In this document: positions 1-7,026 of the stretch, piece by piece
Numbering within the stretch: the first letter of the stretch is position 1
How the letters are laid out: every line of letters starts with the position of its first letter
NCBI GenBank assembly: GCA_019310195.1
Contig: JAFDET010000079.1
Coordinates: 1 to 14,730, forward strand
Length of the DNA: 14,730 bases
Direction: 5' to 3'
Source of the DNA: Deltaproteobacteria bacterium
Lineage (GTDB): Bacteria; Myxococcota_A; UBA9160; JAFDET01
Notes under the pieces: generated by a model
The model's database searches: none
What the model was told of the DNA's origin: nothing
Seen by the model: the letters and a program-made list of their open reading frames with translations, nothing else
Translations under genes and position numbers: made by a program

Positions 1-12
1 AAGCGCAGCTAG
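1..12 (+). other. possible 3' end of an upstream CDS
   Basis: The first twelve bases read as Lys-Arg-Ser followed by a TAG stop at 10-12. A strong plus-strand intrinsic terminator begins 24 bases further on, so a gene ending here on the plus strand is plausible. Only three codons are visible, so neither the frame nor the product can be established. Confidence 0.25.
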
Positions 13-35
13 TCCCCGCGCGAGCTCGAGATCCA

Positions 36-73
36 AGCCGGCGGTCGCGAAAGCGGCCGCCGGCTCTTTCTTT
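36..73 (+). terminator. Rho-independent terminator with GAAA tetraloop
   Basis: Bases 36-48 pair with 53-65 in an uninterrupted 13-bp stem (12 Watson-Crick pairs and one G-U at 45/56), closed by a GAAA (GNRA) tetraloop at 49-52. The pyrimidine tract CTCTTTCTTT at 64-73 overlaps the last stem base and follows the stem directly. This is a textbook intrinsic terminator for a plus-strand transcript entering from the left. It insulates the tetR-led operon from its upstream neighbour. Confidence 0.85.
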
Positions 74-159
74 GGCGTGCACGCGGCCGTGTCCTCCCGC
101 TGGCCAGGCGTGCGCCGACGCGATTCGGCGCGGTTGGAGCCCTGCCGAGACGCCGGCGC

Positions 160-188
160 TTGACCTTCTACCTGCGCGCAGGTAGAAA
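160..188 (+). promoter_or_regulatory. promoter of the tetR operon (-35 TTGACC, -10 TAGAAA)
   Basis: TTGACC at 160-165 (5/6 match to the sigma-70 -35) is followed after exactly 17 bases by TAGAAA at 183-188 (4/6 match to the -10). Only six bases separate the -10 from the ATG at 195, so transcription would start at or beside the A of the start codon and the mRNA would be leaderless. The 17-bp spacer and most of the -10 are occupied by a perfect palindrome. An alternative reading is that AGGTAG at 180-185 acts as a Shine-Dalgarno from a promoter further upstream. Confidence 0.65.
166..187 (+). promoter_or_regulatory. 22-bp perfect palindromic operator, probably bound by the adjacent TetR protein
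   Basis: The sequence is a perfect two-fold palindrome with half-site TTCTACCTGCG and no spacer, 11 bp per arm. It begins directly after the -35 hexamer and ends inside the -10, which is the classic position for a repressor that blocks RNA polymerase. It ends 7 bases before the tetR start codon. TetR-family dimers usually bind such palindromes near their own gene, so autoregulation of the whole three-gene operon is inferred. Confidence 0.8.
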
Positions 189-194
189 ATCCCC

Positions 195-839
195 ATGGCC
201 CAACCCGCCCCCCGCACCTCGCGCGCCGAGCGCACGCGAGCCTCCATCCTCGACGCGGCCGAGACCCGCTTCGCCGAGCGCGGCTTCAGTGCCACCCGCC
301 TGGAGGACGTGGCCGAGGCCGTGGGCATCCGCCGCGCCTCGATCGTCTATCACTTCCGCGACAAGCGGGAGCTCTACGACGCGGTCCTGTCCGGTGTCCT
401 CGAGGGGTTCCGTGAGCGCCTCCAGGCCGCACTCGCCCCGCCCGGTCCGCTGCTGGCGCGCATCGAGGCCGGTGTCGGCGCCTGGGTGGACTACGTGGGC
501 GCACGCCCCAGCCTGGCCCGGCTCCTGCTGCGCGAGGTGGCCGACGCGTCGCCGGAGACGCCCCCGGCGCTGATGCGACACATCGAACCGTTCGTGGCCC
601 TGGTGGAGCGCCTCCGCGACGAGACCCGCGGCGATCCCCTGGCGCGCGCGCACCCCATCGATCCTGTACACCTGGCCAGCGCCGTGGTGGGCACCACCGT
701 GTTCTTCGTGGCGGCGATGCCGGGCCTGATTCCCAACGACGGCTTCGATCCCTTGGGCAGAGAGCAGCTGAAGATCCACCGAGGCGAAGTGCTGCGCATC
801 ACGCGGCGGCTACTCGGCGCAGAGGAGACGTCCGCATGA
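195..839 (+). CDS. TetR/AcrR-family transcriptional repressor, 214 aa
   Basis: The N-terminal helix-turn-helix at about residues 12-60 is typical of TetR_N, with the recognisable RASILDAAETRFAERGFS helix-1/2 region and the VYHFRDKRELYDAVL recognition-helix end. The remaining ~150 residues form the family's all-helical ligand and dimer domain, which is too variable to reveal the ligand. Length is normal for the family. The ATG at 195 follows the palindrome and a good -10, and upstream in-frame extension would run into the promoter. The gene overlaps the next by ATGA (836-839), so the two are translationally coupled. The likely role is ligand-responsive repression of itself, the kinase-dehydrogenase-SCP2-aldolase fusion and the acyl-CoA ligase; the inducer could be an acyl-CoA or the polar substrate of the fusion. 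Family call is firm, ligand unknown. Confidence 0.93.
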   Translation: MAQPAPRTSRAERTRASILDAAETRFAERGFSATRLEDVAEAVGIRRASIVYHFRDKRELYDAVLSGVLEGFRERLQAALAPPGPLLARIEAGVGAWVDYVGARPSLARLLLREVADASPETPPALMRHIEPFVALVERLRDETRGDPLARAHPIDPVHLASAVVGTTVFFVAAMPGLIPNDGFDPLGREQLKIHRGEVLRITRRLLGAEETSA

Positions 840-3800
840 CCCGCCGCTTCCTGATGGGACTCGACGCCGGAGGCGGAGGCGGCCGCGCGCTGCTGGTGAA
901 CGCCGACTCGGGCGAGTGCTGGAGCGCCTTCCGCGCCTGGAAGCACCCCTCGGCGCCCGGCACCGGGGGGCTCGGCTACGACCTGAACTACGCCGACCTG
1001 CGCAGCCGGCTGGCAGACGCCGCGCGCGAGGTCGTGGCCCGCGCCGCAGCCCGGCCCGACGAGGTGGCCGGAATCGCGACCACGAGCATGCGCTTCGGGA
1101 TGGTGGTGGTGGACGCGGACGGACGTCCGATCTACGGCGGGCCCAACCGCGACGCCCGTGCGGCCGGCGAAGGCCTGACCCTGGCGGCCCAACACGGCGC
1201 TGCGTTGCACGCGCTGTCCGGACACTGGCCGGTGCCCATCTTGCCGTGCGCGCGACTCCTCTGGCTGAAGAACCAGGGCGGCGACGTCTGGGCGCGCGCG
1301 CACCGCTACCTGGCGCTCTCGGACTGGGCGGCGCTGGAGCTCTGCGGCGAGATCGCGGCCGAGCCCACCCAGGCCGCCGGCAGCGGACTCTTCGATCTGC
1401 GGGCCGGAACCTGGTCCGACGCGTGGCTCGAGCGGCTGGCGCTTCCCGCGTCGCTCTTCCCGGCGTTGGGCGCGCCGGGCTCGCGCCTGGGAGGGCTACG
1501 CCCCGAGGCCGCCGAAGCGCTGGGCCTGCGCGCCGGAACCCCGGTCTCCCTGGGCGGCGGCGACACCCAGTGCGGCCTGCTGGGAAGCGGTGCCGTTCGA
1601 GCCGGGGCAGCCGGCATCGTGGCCGGCACCTCGGCTCCGGTGCAGGTCGTGACGGCCGAGCCCGTAATCGATCCCGAAGGCCGGCTCTGGAGCGGCGCTC
1701 ACGTGGCCGCGGGGCGCTGGGTGGCCGAAAGCAACGCGGGCTCCGTGGGCGAGTCCATCGACTGGCTGGCCCACCTGCTCTTCCCGGATGCGCCGGTACC
1801 CGCCGCGCGGCTCCTGGCCGAGGCCTCGCGCTCGGAGCCCGGCGCTCGGGGCATGCTCTCCACGTTGGGAACCCAGCTCTTCGACGCGCGCAATCTGTCC
1901 TTGCCCGTCGCGAGCCTCTCCTTCTCGCATCTGGTCGCGGCCGCGGCAGACGACGCGCGCCACCACCTGCTGCGTTCGGTAGTCGAGGGCAGCGCCTTCT
2001 CGCTGTACGCCAACCTGGAGCAGGTGCTGGCGGTGACCGGGGGCGATCCCGACACGGTCCATCTGGGCGGGGGACTCGCGCAAAGCGACTTCTTCGCTCA
2101 GCTCCTGGCCGACGTCAGCGGCCGCGCCCTGCGCCGCGCGCCCCACACCGAGGCGACGGCCCTGGGCGCCGCCATCTGCGCCGGGGCCGGCGCCGGCGTG
2201 TTCGCTGACGTGAGCCAGGGGGCAGAGGCGCTGGCTCCCGCGCATCGGGTCTTCGAGCCGAACGCGGAACGAAACACGCAGTACACCGAGCTCTTCGCGC
2301 GCTGGACGGAGCTCCACGAGAAACGCGCCCCCGCCGACGACCTGATGCGTGGCCATGCCCTGCCCGCGGTCCTCGGGGCCGGCGATGGGCCGGCCGTCGC
2401 GCAGACCCAGGCGCAGCCCACGATCCTGGTGACCGCGGACCTGGACGAAGCGTCCTTGGGCGCACTCGCTGAAATCGGAAGCGTGGAGTACGCGCCCTTC
2501 CGCGAGAAGCTGCGCCTGCTCAGCGGCGACGCCCTGGTCGACGCGCTGTCCGGCGTGCAGGTGCTGGTGACCGAGGTGGACGTGATCGACGCGTCCAGCA
2601 TGGCCCGCCTGCCGGAGCTGCGCGCCGTGGCCAGCTGCCGCAGCGACGCCGTCAACGTGGACGTGGAGGCGGCCACCCTGCTCGGCATCCCGGTGCTCCA
2701 CGCCCCCGGCCGCAACGCCGACGCGGTGGCGGACCTGACCCTGGCCTTCCTGCTGATGCTGTCCCGCAAGCTCGCCGCAGCCAATGCCTTCCTGCGCGAG
2801 CCCGGCGGACAGGCCGGCGACATGGGGCGCATGGGCCAGGCCTTCGGCGCGCTGCGCGGCCGCGAGCTGTGGCGCAAGACGGTCGGTCTGGTGGGTCTGG
2901 GCGCCGTGGGCCGTGGCGTGGCGAAGCGGCTGGCGGGCTTCGGCGCCCGGGTGCTGGTCTTCGACCCCCACCTGGCGCCCGAGGATGTGATCCTGGCCGG
3001 CGCCGAGCCCGCCTCCTTCGAGGAGCTTCTCGAGCGCAGCGACTTCGTGAGCCTCCACGCTCCGGTAACCGACGCGACCCACGGCATGCTCGATGCGGGA
3101 GCCCTGGCGCGCATGAAGCCCGACGCCTGCCTGGTGAATACCGCGCGCGCCGCGCTGGTGGACGAGGCAGCGCTGCTGGCGGCGCTGCGCGAAGAACGGC
3201 TGGCGGGAGCGGCACTGGACGTCTTCTGCGTGGAGCCCCCGGCCTCCGACGACCCGCTGCTGGCGCTGGACAACGTCATCGCCACGCCCCACGTGGGCGG
3301 CAACACGCTGGACGTGGCCGCACACCAGGGCGCAATCATCGTTGCGGAGCTGCAACGGCTGGTGCGTGGTGAGCGCCCCCATCACCTGCTGAACTCCGCT
3401 GCGTTCGACGCCTTCGACTGGTCCCAGCCGCGGCCGGCTGCCGACCCCGCAGAGTTGGAACGGCTGGCGCGCAAGCCCGGTCCGGCGGTCAGCGACCTGC
3501 AGAAGCAGAAGCCGCCGGCGAGCGCGCCGGCTGCGCCGCCGAAAGCGGCGCCGCCCGCCACAGGCGCCGTCGCCGACGCCATGCGCAGCGTGCTGGCCGC
3601 GTTCGTCGCGGGCATCGCCGGCAGCGGGGCCCTGGACCGCTTTGCCCCGGATCGCGATGTGACCCTGCACTTCATCCTCACTGACCTGGGCGACGCGTTC
3701 TGGTTCCGGCTCCGCGACGGCGAGGTGCACGCGGCCCTGGGCAATCCGGACGCCGAACCGGAGGTCGAGCTGCGGCTGGCGGCCGACGTGCTCGACGGCA

Positions 3801-4633
3801 TGTTCACCGGGCGCGTGAATGGCATGCAGGCGGCCATGGAGGGACGGCTCTCGTTCTCGGGCGATACCGCCAAGGCGATGTGCCTGCAGGAGTTCCAGGC
3901 GGATCTCTCGCACCTCTACCGCGAGGCACGAAGTACGGCCGGCGACCCGGGAGATCTCACCAGCCTGGCCATCGCGCCGCCCGACGCGCCGGGCGGCGAG
4001 GCGGACGACGTCCGTGCCGAGGTCGTCCAGGTTGTCGGCGAGCTCTACGCCCAGCAGCTCATCACGGCCACGGGCGGCAACGTCAGCGTTCGCGTCTCCG
4101 ACGGCGACCAGCTCTGGATCACGCCCAGCCAGCTCTTCAAGGGCGATCTGCACCCCGACGCGCTGGTGCGCATCGACCTGGATGGGCGCAGCCTGGACGC
4201 CGGGGCACGCTCGGCCTCCAGCGAACGGCTCATGCACTGCGCGGTCTACCGCGTGCGTCCCGAGGCCGGCGCGGTGATCCACGCCCACGCACCCAACGCC
4301 ACCATCCTGGCCAACGCCGGGCTTCCCTTCCTGCCCATCTCCACCGAGGCGGCCTTCTTCGCCGACCTGCCGCGCATCCCATTCGTGATGCCCGGCACGG
4401 CCGCGCTGGCCGAAGCCGTGGCGGAGGCCATGAAAATGGGCTGGGCGGTGCTGATGCAGAACCACGGCCTACTGGTGGCGGGACGCAGCCTGCGACGCGC
4501 GGCGGACATGGCCGAGATCATCGAGCGTTCCTGTGAGATCATCCTGGGCTGCCGCGCCCAGGGCGTGGATCCCCCGGTGCTGCCCGACGACGTAGTGGAG
4601 ACCCTGCGCAAGATGGGCGACCTGGTTGCCTGA
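836..4633 (+). CDS. Four-module fusion: FGGY kinase - D-2-hydroxyacid dehydrogenase - SCP2 - class II aldolase, 1265 aa
   Basis: One uninterrupted frame carries four domains. Residues 6-490 are an FGGY sugar kinase, nearest in style to LsrK-like kinases (TSMRFG at 83-88, NRDARA at 104-109), with catalytic Asp243 in GGGDTQCG and the C-terminal GGGLAQSDFF motif at 411-420. Residues 528-860 are a D-isomer 2-hydroxyacid dehydrogenase with GLGAVG at 687-692, Asp710 favouring NAD, and catalytic Arg771, Glu800 and His819. A Pro/Ala linker (about 890-910) leads to an SCP2 lipid-binding domain (911-1030). Residues 1055-1245 are a FucA/AraD-type class II aldolase with TGGNVSVR at 1079-1086, catalytic-type Glu1130 and zinc ligands His1149, His1151 and His1210. 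All catalytic residues that I can place are present except the first kinase loop, DAGGGGGR, which lacks the usual Thr. GAGGAG at 822-827 is a good Shine-Dalgarno. Likely roles are phosphorylation, aldol cleavage and reduction of one polar substrate; that substrate is not known. Confidence 0.92.
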   Translation: MTRRFLMGLDAGGGGGRALLVNADSGECWSAFRAWKHPSAPGTGGLGYDLNYADLRSRLADAAREVVARAAARPDEVAGIATTSMRFGMVVVDADGRPIYGGPNRDARAAGEGLTLAAQHGAALHALSGHWPVPILPCARLLWLKNQGGDVWARAHRYLALSDWAALELCGEIAAEPTQAAGSGLFDLRAGTWSDAWLERLALPASLFPALGAPGSRLGGLRPEAAEALGLRAGTPVSLGGGDTQCGLLGSGAVRAGAAGIVAGTSAPVQVVTAEPVIDPEGRLWSGAHVAAGRWVAESNAGSVGESIDWLAHLLFPDAPVPAARLLAEASRSEPGARGMLSTLGTQLFDARNLSLPVASLSFSHLVAAAADDARHHLLRSVVEGSAFSLYANLEQVLAVTGGDPDTVHLGGGLAQSDFFAQLLADVSGRALRRAPHTEATALGAAICAGAGAGVFADVSQGAEALAPAHRVFEPNAERNTQYTELFARWTELHEKRAPADDLMRGHALPAVLGAGDGPAVAQTQAQPTILVTADLDEASLGALAEIGSVEYAPFREKLRLLSGDALVDALSGVQVLVTEVDVIDASSMARLPELRAVASCRSDAVNVDVEAATLLGIPVLHAPGRNADAVADLTLAFLLMLSRKLAAANAFLREPGGQAGDMGRMGQAFGALRGRELWRKTVGLVGLGAVGRGVAKRLAGFGARVLVFDPHLAPEDVILAGAEPASFEELLERSDFVSLHAPVTDATHGMLDAGALARMKPDACLVNTARAALVDEAALLAALREERLAGAALDVFCVEPPASDDPLLALDNVIATPHVGGNTLDVAAHQGAIIVAELQRLVRGERPHHLLNSAAFDAFDWSQPRPAADPAELERLARKPGPAVSDLQKQKPPASAPAAPPKAAPPATGAVADAMRSVLAAFVAGIAGSGALDRFAPDRDVTLHFILTDLGDAFWFRLRDGEVHAALGNPDAEPEVELRLAADVLDGMFTGRVNGMQAAMEGRLSFSGDTAKAMCLQEFQADLSHLYREARSTAGDPGDLTSLAIAPPDAPGGEADDVRAEVVQVVGELYAQQLITATGGNVSVRVSDGDQLWITPSQLFKGDLHPDALVRIDLDGRSLDAGARSASSERLMHCAVYRVRPEAGAVIHAHAPNATILANAGLPFLPISTEAAFFADLPRIPFVMPGTAALAEAVAEAMKMGWAVLMQNHGLLVAGRSLRRAADMAEIIERSCEIILGCRAQGVDPPVLPDDVVETLRKMGDLVA

Positions 4634-4645
4634 ACGGAGCCCCCG

Positions 4646-6343
4646 ATGATTTCCGAGAGCGACATCGCACTGCACAATCAGGTGGAGGCCGAGCTTCAGG
4701 ACACGGCCGGCCCCTTCGTCATCGCCGAGGAGAAGGTCCTGGGCGCCACCTGCCGGGTCTTTGCCGAGCGGCCTCCTCACCTGCGCCAGATCCTCGAGAA
4801 CTCACGGGGCTTCGGCGACGCGGAGTACATGGTCTACGAGGGACGGCGCGTTCGCTTCGCCGAGCACCACGCGCGAGTCGCCTCGACGGCGCGCGGCCTG
4901 TCGGAACGATTCGGCGTGGGCAAGGGCGACCGGGTCGCCATCCTGGCGGCGAATCGCCCGGAGTGGGTCATGGCCTGGTGGGCCGCCGTCAGCCTGGGAG
5001 CGATCCCGGTGGGCATGAACGGCTGGTGGGTGGCCGATGAGATCCGCTTCGCGCTGCAGGACAGCGAGCCGACGCTGCTGATCGGCGACCGCAAGCGCCT
5101 GGCGCGAATGGGAGACGACCCCATTTCCATTCCCGTCGTCGAGATGGAGAGCGACTTCGCCGCCCTGGAGGAGCACGCGCCGGGCTGCGATCTGCCCGAC
5201 GTGCACATCGACGAGGACGACCCGGCCTGCATCCTCTACACCAGCGGAACCACGGGGCGCCCCAAGGGCGCCATCAACACCCACCGCAACATCATCGCGT
5301 TGAACCGCGTGCAGACCTGGCACGGCCTGCGCCTGATGAAGATCGCGCTGTCACGGCCGAAGCCCGAGAGTGCGCCCGCGGCGCCGCTCGGCAACTGCAC
5401 GTTGATCACATCGCCGCTCTTCCATCTGTCGGGCCTCTACACCGGAGCCGTGACGCTCCTGGCCAGCGGGGTGAAGACCGTCTACATGGAGGGCCGCTTC
5501 GACCCGGTCAAGACCATGAAGCTGATCGAGGACGAGAAGGTCACCAGCTGGGGGCCCATGGGAACCGTCGCCCTGCGGGTGATGAACCATCCCGACGTAT
5601 CCCGGTACGACCTGTCGAGCATCCGGCAGCTCGGCTCGGGCGGCGCGCCGGTCTCCCACGAGATGCAGGAGCAGATGCGCCGGGTCTTTCCCAACGCCCG
5701 CGCCTCGCTGGGGTTGGGTTACGGCATGACCGAGGCCACCGGCATGGCCACCATCAACTTCGGCGAAGAGCTGGAGAAGCGCCCCGACTCCGTCGGTCGT
5801 GCGCTTCCCACCATCCAGGTGGAGATCCGCGACGAGGAGGATCACCCGGTTCCCGAAGGTCAGGAGGGGGAGATCTGCATCCACGGCCCTCTGGTCATGC
5901 TGGGTTACTGGCGCCGGCCCGAAGCCACGGAAGGAATCCTCGCCCCGAATCGCTGGCTGCGCACCGGCGACGTGGGCCGCCTGGACCAGGGCTACCTCTA
6001 CATCAACTCGCGCGCCCGCGACCTGATCCTGCGCGGCAGCGAGAACGTCTATCCCACCGAGGTGGAGATGCGACTGGAAGCGCACCCGGACGTGGCCGAG
6101 GCCGCGGTGCTGGGCGTGGACCACCCGGAGCTGGGCCAGGAGGTGAAGGCCGTGGTCGTACCCCGCGGCGACGCTCGGCCGACACCCGAAGCGCTGTCGC
6201 GCTTCGTGGCCGAGAAGCTGGCCTACTACAAGGTGCCGGCCCACTGGGAGCTGCGCGACGAACCCCTGCCCCGCAACGCCACCGGCAAGGTGCTCAAGAA
6301 GCTGCTCGTGGAAGGCGGCGAAAACCCCTACATAGACGAGTAG
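4646..6343 (+). CDS. AMP-dependent acyl-CoA synthetase/ligase (ANL superfamily), 565 aa
   Basis: The enzyme should adenylate a carboxylic acid with ATP and transfer it to CoA. The diagnostic cores are all visible: the P-loop ILYTSGTTGRPKG at 196-208, YGMTEAT at 359-365, RTGD at 439-442, the hinge region RARDLILRGSENVYP at 456-470, and the catalytic lysine K548 in PRNATGKVLKK. Length fits medium/long-chain or aryl acyl-CoA ligases; the acid is not predictable by eye. GGAG at 4636-4639 gives a Shine-Dalgarno six bases before ATG 4646, and only 12 bases separate it from the fusion gene's stop, so the three genes form one operon. Its pairing with an SCP2-containing enzyme suggests that the pathway handles a lipid or acyl group. 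It ends four bases from a convergent thioesterase gene. Confidence 0.93.
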   Translation: MISESDIALHNQVEAELQDTAGPFVIAEEKVLGATCRVFAERPPHLRQILENSRGFGDAEYMVYEGRRVRFAEHHARVASTARGLSERFGVGKGDRVAILAANRPEWVMAWWAAVSLGAIPVGMNGWWVADEIRFALQDSEPTLLIGDRKRLARMGDDPISIPVVEMESDFAALEEHAPGCDLPDVHIDEDDPACILYTSGTTGRPKGAINTHRNIIALNRVQTWHGLRLMKIALSRPKPESAPAAPLGNCTLITSPLFHLSGLYTGAVTLLASGVKTVYMEGRFDPVKTMKLIEDEKVTSWGPMGTVALRVMNHPDVSRYDLSSIRQLGSGGAPVSHEMQEQMRRVFPNARASLGLGYGMTEATGMATINFGEELEKRPDSVGRALPTIQVEIRDEEDHPVPEGQEGEICIHGPLVMLGYWRRPEATEGILAPNRWLRTGDVGRLDQGYLYINSRARDLILRGSENVYPTEVEMRLEAHPDVAEAAVLGVDHPELGQEVKAVVVPRGDARPTPEALSRFVAEKLAYYKVPAHWELRDEPLPRNATGKVLKKLLVEGGENPYIDE

Positions 6344-6347
6344 TTGC

Positions 6348-6758
6348 CTATTCAGTGTTAGGGTGGAGGATGAGCTGGGTGCAGCGGAAGAGCGCCAGCA
6401 CCTTGCCGCTCTCCTCGTGCACCACGCGGGCGTCCCAGACCTGGGTGGTGCGGCCGCCGTGCTCCAGGCGCGCGTCGCAGCGCACCCGCCCCTCGCGTAC
6501 GGTTCGCAGCAGGTTCACCTTCAGCTCGATGGTGGTGAAGCTGGCGCCCTCCGGGATCGTCGCGAAGCTGCCGCCGGCGCAGGTGAGATCCGCCAGACCC
6601 ACCAGACACGTCGCGTGCAGGTATTCGTTGCCGGCGATGTGCTCCGGGTGCACGGTCATCCACGACGTGGAGAGCCCGTCCGCATAGTCGCCGGGCTCCC
6701 AGTCCAGGTACGCGGGAAGATCCTTGGGCCAGCCCTCGCGTCGCGTTCCCTCGCTCAT
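6348..6758 (-). CDS. PaaI-like hotdog-fold acyl-CoA thioesterase, 136 aa
   Basis: The segment LHATCLVGLADLTCAGG (47-63) and the later TTIELKVNLLRTV match the hotdog helix and first following strand of PaaI-type thioesterases. Asp57 is at the place of the catalytic acid, although the usual HGG before it is replaced by LHA. Such proteins hydrolyse acyl- or aryl-CoA esters. The start chosen is ATG at 6758 because AGGAG (complement of 6767-6771) sits eight bases upstream; the longer in-frame extension has no domain match and overlaps the nrtS gene. Start and nrtS stop overlap as ATGA, so the two are coupled. It converges on the acyl-CoA ligase with a four-base gap and no terminator, and could remove CoA from that enzyme's products (inference). 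Confidence 0.82.
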   Translation of the reverse strand: MSEGTRREGWPKDLPAYLDWEPGDYADGLSTSWMTVHPEHIAGNEYLHATCLVGLADLTCAGGSFATIPEGASFTTIELKVNLLRTVREGRVRCDARLEHGGRTTQVWDARVVHEESGKVLALFRCTQLILHPNTE

Positions 6759-6988
6759 TGCGCGCGCTCCTGATCGCGAATCGCAGCCACGCTGGAGAGC
6801 GTCGATACGACGTAGGGTACGCAGACCGTGAGGCCCATCTTGAGCCAGTCCGAAGCGCCCAACGCGCGCTGTCCCAGCAAGGCGTCTCCGTAGTTGATGC
6901 CGACGAGCACGGCCCCCACCACCAGCGCGAAGCCGAGGGCACGCCGGACCACGGGCCCGCGAAGCGCCACTCCGAGAAATCCGTCCAC
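6755..6988 (-). CDS. nrtS: NrtS-type nitrate/nitrite transport membrane protein, 77 aa
   Basis: A very small protein with two hydrophobic segments (about 15-33 and 50-69). The motif INYGDALLG at 31-39, followed by DWLKMGLTVCVPYVVSTLSSV, matches the NrtS family as I recall it: short two-helix proteins linked to nitrate/nitrite transport in cyanobacteria and marine bacteria. The GTG at 6988 is the first start of the open frame and has only a G-run at 6993-6997 as a weak ribosome site; a minus-strand -10 candidate lies at 7014-7019. The gene leads a two-gene unit with the thioesterase. It is the only clear link here to nitrate uptake, though the DUF2249/hemerythrin genes further right share the nitrogen-oxide theme. 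Recognition is by motif memory, not a search. Confidence 0.75.
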   Translation of the reverse strand: MDGFLGVALRGPVVRRALGFALVVGAVLVGINYGDALLGQRALGASDWLKMGLTVCVPYVVSTLSSVAAIRDQERAQ

Positions 6989-7012
6989 GTAACCCCCGCA
7001 CCGAATCTGGCG

Positions 7013-7019
7013 TAGTCTA
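7013..7019. promoter_or_regulatory. overlapping divergent -10 elements between nrtS and the DUF3179 gene
   Basis: TAGTCT reads on the plus strand at 7013-7018 and TAGACT on the minus strand at 7019-7014, so one seven-base block supplies a TANNNT -10 in both directions. Only 38 bases separate the two divergent start codons. Plus-strand transcription would begin about at 7025, essentially at ATG 7027; minus-strand transcription would begin near 7007, leaving a leader of about 18 bases. No convincing -35 is seen on either side. Confidence 0.4.
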
Positions 7020-7026
7020 GGATGCC

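Noticed and set aside
112..131. Seven-bp inverted repeat GCGCCGA/TCGGCGC upstream of the tetR promoter as a second operator
   Set aside because: It is short, composed of the common local bases, unrelated to the 22-bp palindrome and outside the core promoter.
1496..4465. A 989-codon open frame on the minus strand opposite the fusion gene
   Set aside because: Its translation is His/Gly/Arg/Gln-rich without domains, as expected opposite a GC-rich gene, while the plus frame has full catalytic motifs over the same bases.
6759..7001. N-terminal extension of the thioesterase to 217 residues
   Set aside because: The extension overlaps nrtS in another frame and is Arg/Gly-rich; ATG 6758 has AGGAG eight bases upstream.
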